From Kocuria palustris (GTDB lineage: Bacteria; Actinomycetota; Actinomycetes; Actinomycetales; Micrococcaceae): 64,000 bases of DNA. The position numbers were made by a program, and so were the translations under genes. Positions 1 to 8,569 of this stretch are shown piece by piece. The notes beneath the pieces were generated by a model, which worked only from the letters and a program-made list of their open reading frames with translations, was not told the DNA's origin and searched no databases. Positions within the stretch are counted from its first letter, which is position 1, and each line of letters opens with the position of its first letter. The DNA lies in the NCBI RefSeq assembly GCF_016907795.1, contig NZ_JAFBCR010000001.1, positions 2,542,001 to 2,606,000 on the forward strand, written 5' to 3'.

Positions 1-4
1 TGAC

Positions 5-26
5 GGGCCCGCCCGGAGGCGGGCCC
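5..26 (-). terminator. hairpin after the ureohydrolase gene
   Basis: A perfect 9-bp GC stem (5-13 with 18-26, 4-nt loop) lies about 30 bp beyond the stop codon of the leftward ureohydrolase gene. No clear T run is seen on the minus strand, so termination is inferred from position and stem strength. Confidence 0.45.
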
Positions 27-56
27 GGTTCCCGGGACTTGCGCCTGGGGGGGGGC

Positions 57-1073
57 TCAGGCGCCGTAGACCGTGCCGGACTCGCCGTAGGCCGGTCCGC
101 CCTTCTCGGCACCGGCGCCGAGTGCGAGCAGGGACATGAACTCGTAGACCACGTGCGCGGCGGCCAGGCCGGTGAGCTCGGCGTGATCGTAGGGAGGGGA
201 GACCTCCACGACGTCCGCGCCCACCAGGTTCGTCCCGCGCAGCCCGCGCAGGATCTCGAGCAGCTCGCGCGAGGTCATGCCGCCGGGCTCGGGGGTTCCG
301 GTGCCCGGGGCGTGCGCCGGGTCCAGGACGTCGATGTCCAGGGAGATGTACAGCGGGCGATCGCCCACGCGCTTGCGCAGCAGCTCGACCACGGCATCGG
401 GGCCCATGCGCATGACGTCGTTGCTGGTCACGATCCCGAAGCCGAAGCGGGCGTCGTCGTCGAGGTCCTGCGTGCCGTAGAGCGGGCCGCGGGTGCCCAC
501 GTGGCACAGCGCGTCCGTGTCCAGCAGACCCTCCTCGAAGGCCCGGCGGAACGGCGTGCCGTGCGTGTACTCGGCGCCGAAGTACGTGTCCCAGGTGTCC
601 AGGTGGGCATCGAAGTGCAGCAGGGCGATGGGCCCGTGCTTGGCGGCGTGGGCGCGCAGCAGCGGCAGGGCCAGGGTGTGGTCGCCGCCGATCGTGATGA
701 TCGAGGTGTCCTGGGCCAGGAAGGAGGCCGCGGCCTCCTGGGCGGCGCGCAGTCCGTCCTCGATGTCGAAGGCGTTGATGGCCACGTCGCCGGCATCGGC
801 CACCTGCTTGGCGGCGAAGGGCGAGACCGACTGGGCGGGGTTGAACGGGCGCAGCAGGCGCGAGGATTCGCGCACGTGCGTGGCTCCGAAGCGAGCGCCG
901 GGCCGGTAGGAGACGCCGGTGTCGAAGGGCATGCCGACCACGGCCACGTCGGCGTGGTCGACGTCCTCGATCCGGGGCAGGCGGGCGAAGGTGCCCAGCC
1001 CGGCGTAGCGCGGGGTGAGGGCTGCGTTGACGGGGCCGACGTGCCCGTTCTCGTTGACGCGGGGGTGATCCAT
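57..1073 (-). CDS. agmatinase / guanidinobutyrase family ureohydrolase
   Basis: This 338-residue protein is a ureohydrolase of the arginase/agmatinase family, which uses two Mn ions to release urea from a guanidino compound. The metal-binding signatures are visible: GGDHT near residues 129-133, DAHLD at 155-159 and [14 protein letters not shown] near residue 246. It is the last gene of a leftward group with a flavin monooxygenase (33 bp upstream) and an amino-acid permease. A nitrilase-type amidase and a GABA aminotransferase lie close by. In that setting 4-guanidinobutyrate (giving GABA plus urea) is a better substrate guess than agmatine. That assignment is inference, because family members with either activity look alike in these motifs. 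Confidence 0.85.
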   Translation of the reverse strand: MDHPRVNENGHVGPVNAALTPRYAGLGTFARLPRIEDVDHADVAVVGMPFDTGVSYRPGARFGATHVRESSRLLRPFNPAQSVSPFAAKQVADAGDVAINAFDIEDGLRAAQEAAASFLAQDTSIITIGGDHTLALPLLRAHAAKHGPIALLHFDAHLDTWDTYFGAEYTHGTPFRRAFEEGLLDTDALCHVGTRGPLYGTQDLDDDARFGFGIVTSNDVMRMGPDAVVELLRKRVGDRPLYISLDIDVLDPAHAPGTGTPEPGGMTSRELLEILRGLRGTNLVGADVVEVSPPYDHAELTGLAAAHVVYEFMSLLALGAGAEKGGPAYGESGTVYGA

Positions 1074-1106
1074 GACGGGTCCTTCCGGTGGTGGGTGTGG
1101 GGCGGT

Positions 1107-2795
1107 TCAGTCCAGGGAGATGGGGCCGTACTCGTCGAGCAGCTCGCCCGGGCCCGGGTTCTCGGCGGCGCTGGAGCCGCCCAGATGGCGCACGACGCCC
1201 CAGGCCGCGTTCAGCGCGGTCTGCACGGCGCCCTCGGCCCAGCCAGCGGTCCAGGAGATGTCGTCGCCGGCCAGGAAGATGCCGCGCTGGTGCTCGGGCA
1301 GGTCGTCCTGCTGGAAGTGGGTGAACAGGCGCTGCTGGTAGCGGTAGTGCCCCGGCAGGTTGGCCTTGAAGGCGCCCATGAAGTTCGGGTCGGACTCCCA
1401 CGAGACGGTGATCGGCTGGCCCACGATGTGGCTGGCGATGTCGACGTCCGGGTAGATCTGCTTCAGCGAGTGCAGCATCAGCTCCACGCGCTGGTCCGCA
1501 TCCAGTGACAGCCACTTCATGGCGTCGTCGTTCCAGGTGTAGGACAGCAGGATCACGGCGGGCTTGTCGTCGCCGTCATCGAGCAGGTAGGTCGCGCGGT
1601 TGAGGCGGTCCGTCAGCGTCATGGACAGGGTGTCGCGGCCGGTCTCCGGATCGACGTCCTTCCAGAAGGGCCGGTCCACCATCACGAAGGTCTTGGAGGA
1701 CTGCATGTAGTGCGAGCGCTCCAGGGCCGTCCACATGGGGGCGGGGAACAGCGACTCCTGGGTATCGATCCGGGTCGAGAGCAGCCAGGACTGGCAGGCG
1801 GTCACGACGGCGGAGTAGCGGCGGGTGCGGCCCCAGCGCTCGGTGATCTCGAGCTCGCCGGTGGTCTCGTCGCGGCGGATCGCGCTGACGGCGCCGGCAG
1901 GGGCGCCGCCGTGCAGCGACTGCAGGCTGGTGCCGGCGGGCCAGTGCTCGAGCTGATCGGGGACATGGCGCCACAGCCGCTCCGGAAGCTGCTGGGCTCC
2001 GCCCAGGATGCGGCGGTGGCCGTCGTCGGCATCGGTGTAGACCACGCGCAGGATCTCGAGGATCGAGTTCGGGAAGTCGGTGTCCCAGCCGCCGGTGCCG
2101 AAGCCGACCTGGCCGAAGGCCTCGCGGTGGGCGAAGCCGGCCTCGCGGAAGGCCTGGGACTCGGCAATGAAGCCGTAGAAGGTCTGCTCGTCCATGCGCG
2201 GCAGCAGCCGGTTCCAGATCTCCTTGATCCGGGCGGTGTCGCGGTCGCGGATGGCGTCCTTCATCTGCTCGGCCTCGGCGTCGTCGTCGATCGCCGCCTG
2301 CCACGCGCGGGCCACCTCGTTGAAGAACTCGGGCAGCTCATCGGCCGTGCGGGCGTAGTGCGACTGACCGCCCAGCTCGATCACCGTGGAGGGAGTGACG
2401 TCCGAGAGCGGGTTCGGGAAGGCCTCGGTCTCTAGGCCCACCAGGTCGATGTAGTGGTAGAGGGCGCGTCCGGAGACCGGGAAGCGCATGCCGCCCAGAT
2501 CGGCGACGACCTCGGGAGCGGCGTCGAAGCTCGCGGTCTTCAGGCGACCGCCGATCTGGCCGGCCTCGTAGACCACCGGGCGCAGGCCGAGCTTCATCAG
2601 CTCGTAGGCCGTGATGAGCCCGGAGAGCCCCGCGCCGATCACGGCGACCTCGGTGCCGTGCATGGACTCGGGCACCTGGCCCAAGCCCGCGGGGTGCTGC
2701 AGGTAGTGGTCGTAGCTGAACGGGAAGTCGGGGTTCAGCATGGTCAGCGGGCGGTTCTGGCCGCCGTCCATGGGGTGCTCGGTGGCAGTGGTCAT
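1107..2795 (-). CDS. flavin amino-acid 2-monooxygenase (arginine or lysine type)
   Basis: This 562-residue FAD enzyme belongs to the flavin monoamine oxidase family. The Rossmann motif is at residues 52-60 (VIGAGLSGL), followed by a GG-R motif, and the FAD-closing motif GIFLAGDDISWTAGWAEGAV is near the C-terminus. Length and layout fit amino-acid 2-monooxygenases such as DavB (lysine 2-monooxygenase) and arginine 2-monooxygenase, which decarboxylate the amino acid oxidatively to an amide. Its start overlaps the permease stop by ATGA (2792-2795), so the two are translationally coupled. The ureohydrolase next door points to arginine, with 4-guanidinobutyramide as product. Lysine cannot be excluded from sequence alone. 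Confidence 0.8.
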   Translation of the reverse strand: MTTATEHPMDGGQNRPLTMLNPDFPFSYDHYLQHPAGLGQVPESMHGTEVAVIGAGLSGLITAYELMKLGLRPVVYEAGQIGGRLKTASFDAAPEVVADLGGMRFPVSGRALYHYIDLVGLETEAFPNPLSDVTPSTVIELGGQSHYARTADELPEFFNEVARAWQAAIDDDAEAEQMKDAIRDRDTARIKEIWNRLLPRMDEQTFYGFIAESQAFREAGFAHREAFGQVGFGTGGWDTDFPNSILEILRVVYTDADDGHRRILGGAQQLPERLWRHVPDQLEHWPAGTSLQSLHGGAPAGAVSAIRRDETTGELEITERWGRTRRYSAVVTACQSWLLSTRIDTQESLFPAPMWTALERSHYMQSSKTFVMVDRPFWKDVDPETGRDTLSMTLTDRLNRATYLLDDGDDKPAVILLSYTWNDDAMKWLSLDADQRVELMLHSLKQIYPDVDIASHIVGQPITVSWESDPNFMGAFKANLPGHYRYQQRLFTHFQQDDLPEHQRGIFLAGDDISWTAGWAEGAVQTALNAAWGVVRHLGGSSAAENPGPGELLDEYGPISLD

Positions 2796-4351
2796 CGTGA
2801 TTCGCCTTCCTGGTCGCGGCGCCTCGGCGCGCCGATGGGGGAGGGGCCGTCAGCGGCCGCGTAGTCGATGGGGCCGGTGGCGGGGTACGGCTCGGCCATG
2901 AGGACGCCGTACTCGTCGGCGGAGAGGTTGCCCACGAGGGAGTGCCGGCGGCTGTAGGCCAGGTAGATGACCGCTCCGACCGCCATCCAGATCAGGAACA
3001 CGATCCAGGTCACGCCGCCGAGCTGGGTCATCAGCGCCGCGCAGATCAGGGCGCCGAGGATCGGGGTGATGGGGAACAGCGGCAGGCGGAAGCTGTCGCG
3101 GCTCATGGGCTCGCGGCGGCGCAGCAGGATCACGGCGATGTTAACCAGCATGAAGGCGAACAGCGTGCCGATGCTCGTGGCGTTGGCGAGTTCGCCCAGC
3201 GGGATCAGACCGGCGGTCAGCGTGATGATGGCTCCGACGATCACCGTGTTGGCCACCGGGGTGGCGGTGCGCGGGGAGACCTTCTGGAAGATCGCCGGGA
3301 CCATGCCGTCGCGGGACATGGACATCAGGATGCGGGTCTGGCCGTAGAGCACCGTGAGCACGACCGAGACGATCGCGACCACAGAGGACACGGCGAAGAT
3401 CAGGCCGGGAACACGGGATCCGGTGATCGAGTCGAGGATGTGCACGAGCGGGGCCTCGGAGCCCTCGAACCAGTCCCAGGGCCGAACGCCGACCGCGCTG
3501 ACGGCGACCAGCACGTAGAGGGCCGTGATGACGACCATGGAGATCACGATGGAGCGGGGGAGGTCCCGCTTGGGGTTCTTGGCCTCTTCGCCGGCCGTCG
3601 AGGCGGCGTCGAAGCCGATGTAGGAGAAGAACACGACGGCGGCCGCGCCGGTCACGCCGCTGACGCCCATGGGCAGCAGGGGTTCGAAGTTGCCCGAGTC
3701 GAAGGCCGTGAAGGCCACGATGATGAAGAAGATCAGGATCGCGATCTTGATGAGCACCATCACGACGTTGGTCAGCGAGGACTCGCGGGCTCCGCGCACC
3801 AGCAGGATCGTGGCGAAGATGACGACCAGGACGGCCGGCAGGTTGATCAGCCCGCCCTCCGACGGAGCGGCCGTGAGGGCCTCGGGCAGGCTCAGCCCGA
3901 AGACCGACAGGGTCTCGTTGACGTACTGGCTCGCGCCCACGGCCACGGCGGCCACGGAGACCCCGTACTCGAGCACCAGGCACCAGCCGCAGATCCAGGC
4001 CATGCCCTCGCCCATGGTGGCGAAGGAGTAGGAGTAGCTCGATCCGGAGACGGGGACGCGTCCGGCGAGCTCGGCATAGGACAAGGCCGACAGCAGCGCA
4101 GCGATGCCTGCGATGACGAACGAGATCCACACGGCGGGACCGGCCAGGGGCACGGACTCGCCGAGGATCACGAGGATGCCGGTTCCGAGGGTCGCGCCGA
4201 TGCTGATCATGGTCAGCTGGACCACGCCGAAGCTGCGGCTGAGCTCGTTGCCCTCCTCATCGGCGCCGCTCTCGCGGCGGAACATGGGCAGGGGCTTGCG
4301 CCTGGACAGCTGGGCTCCGAGCGAGAGTCGCTCGGCGGGTGCCTCGGCCAT
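2792..4351 (-). CDS. APC-family (cationic) amino-acid permease
   Basis: This 519-residue protein has about twelve hydrophobic segments typical of the amino acid-polyamine-cation superfamily. A conserved early segment (GATLGTGILVILG) lies in TM1 and a FFSYIGFDAASTAGEEAKNP-like loop follows TM6, as in cationic amino-acid transporters. The start at 4351 is preferred over an ATG 33 bp upstream because AAGGGA lies 6-11 bp before it. It is the first gene of the leftward permease-monooxygenase-ureohydrolase group, so the likely cargo is arginine or another basic amino acid. That cargo is inferred from context. Confidence 0.85.
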   Translation of the reverse strand: MAEAPAERLSLGAQLSRRKPLPMFRRESGADEEGNELSRSFGVVQLTMISIGATLGTGILVILGESVPLAGPAVWISFVIAGIAALLSALSYAELAGRVPVSGSSYSYSFATMGEGMAWICGWCLVLEYGVSVAAVAVGASQYVNETLSVFGLSLPEALTAAPSEGGLINLPAVLVVIFATILLVRGARESSLTNVVMVLIKIAILIFFIIVAFTAFDSGNFEPLLPMGVSGVTGAAAVVFFSYIGFDAASTAGEEAKNPKRDLPRSIVISMVVITALYVLVAVSAVGVRPWDWFEGSEAPLVHILDSITGSRVPGLIFAVSSVVAIVSVVLTVLYGQTRILMSMSRDGMVPAIFQKVSPRTATPVANTVIVGAIITLTAGLIPLGELANATSIGTLFAFMLVNIAVILLRRREPMSRDSFRLPLFPITPILGALICAALMTQLGGVTWIVFLIWMAVGAVIYLAYSRRHSLVGNLSADEYGVLMAEPYPATGPIDYAAADGPSPIGAPRRRDQEGESR

Positions 4352-4400
4352 GGGGGTTCCCTTCTCCGGCGGATCGAGTGCCACTCTAGGGACGTGATCC

Positions 4401-4424
4401 GCATCTCATCGTGGGATGATATGC
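4401..4424. promoter_or_regulatory. imperfect palindrome between permease and pucR-type genes
   Basis: GCATCTCATC (4401-4410) and GATGATATGC (4415-4424) form a 10-bp dyad with one mismatch around a 4-bp centre. It lies in the only intergenic space shared by the divergent permease and regulator genes, 50 bp upstream of the permease start. A TTGACG hexamer reads leftward just beside it (about 4434-4439). An operator for the adjacent regulator is a reasonable inference. Confidence 0.45.
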
Positions 4425-4581
4425 CCTGAGATTCGTCAATGAGGTGCGGAACGCACCATAGCCGCTGCCGTCGAGGACGGGGCCCTCGGGCCCGGCCCGG
4501 CGCGGCGGGGGCATCGGCGCAGACCAGCGCAGGAGCACCGACCGACGTCGGGGCCTCCCGCGCTCGGATCAGGAGGAGATC

Positions 4582-6144
4582 GTGGACCCGTCGCTCGAGA
4601 CACCGCTCGTGACCGTGACCCTGGACAGGCTGCTGCAGGCGCTTCCCGGTTCGGTGCGCGTGCTGCACCCGGGACGCGGGGACAGCGCGGTGCGGTGGGT
4701 CGGCTCGAGCGAGCTCGATGACCCCGTCCCGTTCCTGGTTCCGGGGGAGGTCCTGCTCACCTCGGGCATGCCCTTCCTCGCCGCCGACGGCAGCGGCGAG
4801 GCCGAGCGCTACGTGGCGTCGCTGGTGCGGGCCGAGGTCCGCGCGCTGGGCGTGGGGCTGGCTCCGCATCACGATCGCACCCCCGAGGCGGTGCTCGAGG
4901 CCTGCCGGCAGCACGGGCTGGGGCTGTTCGAGATCCCGCCCGAGGTCTCGTTCGCCGCGATCGGGCTGGCCTTCGCTCAGCTCATGGAGACGGCTCGGGC
5001 CCGGGTGCTGCGCGATCTGCACGACGGCACCCGGCGCCTGCTCGGTGCGGCCATGGGCTCGAGTCCCGAGCAGGACGTGCTGTCGGTGCTCACGCGAGGC
5101 GGCGTGGGGTGGGCGGTGCTGCTGGGCACGGACGGACGGGTGCGCGCCGGGGTCAGCCCGGCCTCCGCGCAGCAGCTCGAGCAGCTCGTCGAGCGGGTGA
5201 TGGACCGGTCGGGATCACGCCTGGAGATCGCCCGGTTCCCCGAGATCGAGGAGCCGGTCGTGGAGGCGCACCCGCTGCGCCCCCGCGGCGACGACGCCGT
5301 GGCGGTCCTGGTGGCTGGCTCCCGCCGCCCGCTGGAGCCCTCGGCCGCCGGCACCGTCCGCGCGGCGGTGACCGTGCTGGAGGTCCTGCAGCATCGCCGC
5401 GACGGCAGGAGGGAGGCCGTCGGGGAGCTGGCGGCTCGGTTACTGCTGCGGGGCAGCGCGGCCTCACCGGCCACGGAGGCGTTGATCAGCCGCAGCGCGG
5501 GGTCCTCGGAGCGCAGGCGGCTGCGGGTCGTCATGGGCGTGCCCAGGGATCCGGGCGGGACATCGGCCGGTGCTCGCTTCTGGGGCCATCTGCTCGACAC
5601 GGATCTGGTGATCCCGGAGGACTGGGGATTCACGGCGATCACGCGCCGCGATCCGAGCGCCCAGGCGGTCTCCGAGGCCCGGCGCTGCGGATGGCTCCTG
5701 GCCATCGGCGATCCGGTCGCGGCCGACGCCCTGCGGACGGCGGCCGTGGAGGTGACAGCGGTGCGCGATCAGCTGCGCAGCAGCGACCGCAGCCTGCGTC
5801 AGGGGGAGCAGCCGCCGAGCGTGGCCTCGCTGCTGGGCCCCAAGGCGGGGGCCGCACTGGCCCGTGGAGTGCTCGGGCCCCTGCTCGAGCCCACCGCGGA
5901 GGCGGTCGAGCAGCGCCGCGTGCTCACCGCATGGCTGGCCTGCGGCGGCTCCTGGGAGGCGGCGGCCCGCGAGCTGGACCTGCATCGCAACACGGTGCGT
6001 CGCCAGATCGAGACTCTGCAGCGGGAGCTCGGGGCGGATCTGGGCGACATGGGCGTGCGCGCCGACCTGTGGGTCGCGCTGCGCTTCGCCGCGGAGGCTC
6101 AGGAGGACCGGACGGACGACGACGGGGACCGAGCGAGCCGCTGA
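4582..6144 (+). CDS. PucR-family transcriptional regulator
   Basis: This 520-residue protein has the PucR architecture. An N-terminal PucR domain (about residues 5-130) includes the segment PFLVPGEVLLTSGMP. A variable middle follows, and a C-terminal helix-turn-helix of the CdaR/PucR type lies at about 455-510, with LDLHRNTVRRQIETLQRELG. The GTG start at 4582 is preceded by AGGAGG at 4571-4576. It is divergent from the permease operon and stands beside the amidase and aminotransferase genes. PucR proteins usually control nitrogen-source catabolism, so this is the likely local regulator of the arginine/GABA genes. Effector and polarity are unknown. Confidence 0.85.
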   Translation: MDPSLETPLVTVTLDRLLQALPGSVRVLHPGRGDSAVRWVGSSELDDPVPFLVPGEVLLTSGMPFLAADGSGEAERYVASLVRAEVRALGVGLAPHHDRTPEAVLEACRQHGLGLFEIPPEVSFAAIGLAFAQLMETARARVLRDLHDGTRRLLGAAMGSSPEQDVLSVLTRGGVGWAVLLGTDGRVRAGVSPASAQQLEQLVERVMDRSGSRLEIARFPEIEEPVVEAHPLRPRGDDAVAVLVAGSRRPLEPSAAGTVRAAVTVLEVLQHRRDGRREAVGELAARLLLRGSAASPATEALISRSAGSSERRRLRVVMGVPRDPGGTSAGARFWGHLLDTDLVIPEDWGFTAITRRDPSAQAVSEARRCGWLLAIGDPVAADALRTAAVEVTAVRDQLRSSDRSLRQGEQPPSVASLLGPKAGAALARGVLGPLLEPTAEAVEQRRVLTAWLACGGSWEAAARELDLHRNTVRRQIETLQRELGADLGDMGVRADLWVALRFAAEAQEDRTDDDGDRASR

Positions 6145-6190
6145 AGGCTCGGTCGGTCCCCGCCGTGCGCCGCCTGGTGTGCGTCGCTGC

Positions 6191-7000
6191 TCAGCCGCGC
6201 TCCCAGCGGGAGTAGAGATCGGGGCGGCGCTGGTCCAGGTAGGGGATCTCGGCGCGGGCCCGGCGCACCTCCTCGAAGTCCAGGTCCGCGATGATCAGCT
6301 CCGGCTCCTGGCCCGCTCGGGCAAGGTCTCGGCCGTGCGGTCCCACGATCACGCTCCGCCCGTCGTAGCGGATCCCGTCCTCCACGCCGGCGTGATTGGA
6401 GTAGGCCACGATCGCGTGGTTCTCGAGAGCGCGCGCCCGCAGCAGCACCTCCGAGACCTCCGGGAAGCCCTCGGACATCGCCGTGGGAGCCAGGATCAGC
6501 TCCGCACCCGCGACCGCCGCGGCTCGCACGATCTCCGGGAACTCCACGTCGAAGCAGATCACGATCGAGACGGGCACGCCCAGCAGGTCGACGACGGCTG
6601 GAGCCTGCTCGGAAGGGGAGAAGGCGGCCGCCTCGTCCCCGCCGAAGAGATGGACCTTGCCGTAGTCGAGCAGCCGGCTGCCGTCGGCGTCGAAGAGCGC
6701 GGCGCGGATCTGCCATGGGCCGTCCGGGCCCGAGCCCGGCTCCCGGGCGGGGAAGCTGACCACCACCGCGATCCCGATCTCCCGGGCCGCCTGCGCCACC
6801 TGCTCCAGGGCCGCTGAGATGGCCTCGGAGGCCTCTGCGGCGCGCACCGCGGCCGGGGCGTAGCCGGTCAGGAACAGCTCCGGGGTGACGAGCACGTCGG
6901 CCCCGCGGTCGGCGGCTGCGCGCATGCCGTCCACCACCGTGGCCAGATTGGCCTCGAGATCGTTCACGACCGCGAGCTCCTGCAGAACTGCCAGCCTCAT
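6191..7000 (-). CDS. nitrilase-superfamily amidohydrolase
   Basis: This 269-residue protein carries the nitrilase-superfamily catalytic triad: Glu41 in TPELFLTGY, Lys115 in DYGKVHLFG and Cys149 in VICFDVEFPE. The family hydrolyses carbon-nitrogen bonds, here most likely an amide. It lies 66 bp downstream of the GABA aminotransferase gene on the same strand, with a GAGGAGG ribosome site before its ATG. In the arginine or lysine monooxygenase pathways an amidase of this family (as in DavA) converts the omega-amide to the acid. That fits a role on 4-guanidinobutyramide, which is inferred from the neighbours. Confidence 0.82.
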   Translation of the reverse strand: MRLAVLQELAVVNDLEANLATVVDGMRAAADRGADVLVTPELFLTGYAPAAVRAAEASEAISAALEQVAQAAREIGIAVVVSFPAREPGSGPDGPWQIRAALFDADGSRLLDYGKVHLFGGDEAAAFSPSEQAPAVVDLLGVPVSIVICFDVEFPEIVRAAAVAGAELILAPTAMSEGFPEVSEVLLRARALENHAIVAYSNHAGVEDGIRYDGRSVIVGPHGRDLARAGQEPELIIADLDFEEVRRARAEIPYLDQRRPDLYSRWERG

Positions 7001-7066
7001 GGGCTCCTCCTCATCCGTGCGGCGCCGGCCGCGCCCGGGGATTCCCGAGCGCGCCCGGCCCGCGGC

Positions 7067-8398
7067 TCAGGCCTGGGTCGCGAAGGCCTCCTCGAGGACG
7101 TCCAGGGCCTCGCCCAGCAGATCATCGCTGATCACCAGGGGCGGGAGGAAGCGCAGCACGTTGCCGTAGGTGCCCGCCGTCAGCGTGATGACGCCTGCGG
7201 CGTGGCAGGCGGCGTTGACGGCCTTGGTCAGATCGGGATCCGGGGTGGTGGTGCCGGGCTTCACGATCTCCACGGCCATCATGGCGCCGCGGCCGCGGAT
7301 CTCGCCGATGGCTTCGTGCTTCTCGGCCAGCTGCCCCAGGCGCTCGCGGAAGATCGCCTCGATCTCGCGGGCGCGGCCCGGGAGGTCCTCCTGCTCCATG
7401 GCCTCGATCGAGCCCAGGGCGGCGGCGCAGGCCACGGGGTTGCCGCCGTAGGTGCCGCCCAGCCCGGAGGCGTGCACCGCGTCCATGATCTCGGCGCGGC
7501 CGGTCACCGCGGACAGCGGCAGTCCGCCGGCGATGCCCTTGGCGGTCGTGATCAGATCCGGGACCACGCCCTCGTGATCGCAGGCGAACCAGTCGCCGGT
7601 GCGGCAGAAGCCGGTCTGGACCTCGTCGGCGATGAAGACGATGCCGTTGTCGCGGCACCACTGGGCGATCTTCGCCAGCCAGCCCGACGGCGGGACGATG
7701 AAGCCGCCCTCGCCCTGGATCGGCTCGATGATCACGGCGGCCACGTTCTGGGCGCCGACCTGCGCGGAGACGGCCGAGGTGAAGGCCTCGAAGGCGTCGT
7801 CGGCGATCGAGGCGGCATCGCCGGTCCAGCGGTACGGGTAGGCCATCGGCATGCGGTAGACGTCCGAGGCGAACGGGCCGAAGCCGTGCTTGTACGGCAT
7901 GTTCTTGGCCGTCAGCGCCATCGTGAGGTTCGTGCGGCCGTGGTAGGCGTGGTCGAACGCGATCACGGCGGTGCGCCCGGTGTGGTGGCGGGCGATCTTG
8001 ATCGCGTTCTCGACGGCCTCAGCGCCCGAGTTGAACAGCGCGGTGCGCTTCTCGTGATCGCCGGGGGTCAGCTCGTTGAGCTTCTCGGCGACCTGCGTGT
8101 ACTCCTCGTACGGGGTGACCATGAAGCAGGTGTGCGTGAAGTCCTCGAGCTGGGCCTGGGCGCGGTCGATCACGCGCTGGGCGGAGGCGCCCACCGAGGT
8201 CACGGCGATGCCCGAGCCCATGTCGATCAGCTGGTTGCCGTCGACGTCGACGACGATCCCGCCGCCGGCCTTCTCCACGTAGACCGGCAGCCCCACGCCC
8301 ACGCCGGAGGAGACGGCCTGCTTGGTGCGCTGGTGCAGCTCCTGGCTGCGGGGGCCGGGGATGGCGGTGCGCAGCTCGCGCTTCTGCGGGACGGACAT
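7067..8398 (-). CDS. gabT: 4-aminobutyrate aminotransferase
   Basis: This 443-residue protein is a class III PLP-dependent aminotransferase. The PLP lysine sits in LITTAKGIAGGLPLSAV, preceded by the cofactor-binding aspartate in IADEVQTGFCRTGDWFA. It matches 4-aminobutyrate aminotransferase, which passes the amino group of GABA (or 5-aminovalerate) to 2-oxoglutarate. The ATG at 8398 is chosen over one 96 bp upstream because GGGAG lies just before it and the extra residues are low complexity. It would receive GABA made by the ureohydrolase at the other end of the locus. No succinate-semialdehyde dehydrogenase gene is in the window. Confidence 0.88.
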   Translation of the reverse strand: MSVPQKRELRTAIPGPRSQELHQRTKQAVSSGVGVGLPVYVEKAGGGIVVDVDGNQLIDMGSGIAVTSVGASAQRVIDRAQAQLEDFTHTCFMVTPYEEYTQVAEKLNELTPGDHEKRTALFNSGAEAVENAIKIARHHTGRTAVIAFDHAYHGRTNLTMALTAKNMPYKHGFGPFASDVYRMPMAYPYRWTGDAASIADDAFEAFTSAVSAQVGAQNVAAVIIEPIQGEGGFIVPPSGWLAKIAQWCRDNGIVFIADEVQTGFCRTGDWFACDHEGVVPDLITTAKGIAGGLPLSAVTGRAEIMDAVHASGLGGTYGGNPVACAAALGSIEAMEQEDLPGRAREIEAIFRERLGQLAEKHEAIGEIRGRGAMMAVEIVKPGTTTPDPDLTKAVNAACHAAGVITLTAGTYGNVLRFLPPLVISDDLLGEALDVLEEAFATQA

Positions 8399-8523
8399 GA
8401 CGGCTCCCTGGTGCTCGTATCGATGCGATGCTCGCCGCGGGCTGCGCCGGCTGCGAGCCGGTGCGGGCACCGCGACGACGGTGATGGCCACCACTGTCGT
8501 CTGCGCCTGCCTATGCTGTCCAA

Positions 8524-8537
8524 TATCGGTTCTCGAT
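8524..8537. promoter_or_regulatory. possible LysR-type box (T-N11-A)
   Basis: The gabT/LysR-gene intergenic space holds ATCG-GTTCT-CGAT (8525-8537), a 4-bp dyad in a T-N11-A frame (T8524, A8536), the loose consensus for LysR-type regulators. Such short matches occur by chance. Only its position between divergent genes supports it. Confidence 0.3.
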
Positions 8538-8569
8538 GATCGCCATGCCGATCAGGAATAGGGGTGGGG

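Noticed and set aside
1107-2795. Calling the flavin enzyme a tyramine/putrescine oxidase
   Set aside because: The overall layout and C-terminal FAD motif fit amino-acid 2-monooxygenases better, and the amidase and ureohydrolase neighbours would have no role in amine oxidation.
39-2864. Long open frames antisense to the ureohydrolase and monooxygenase genes
   Set aside because: High third-position GC leaves opposite frames open. Their translations are low complexity (Val/Gly/Asp/His/Arg-rich) without domains, and the sense frames have clear catalytic motifs.
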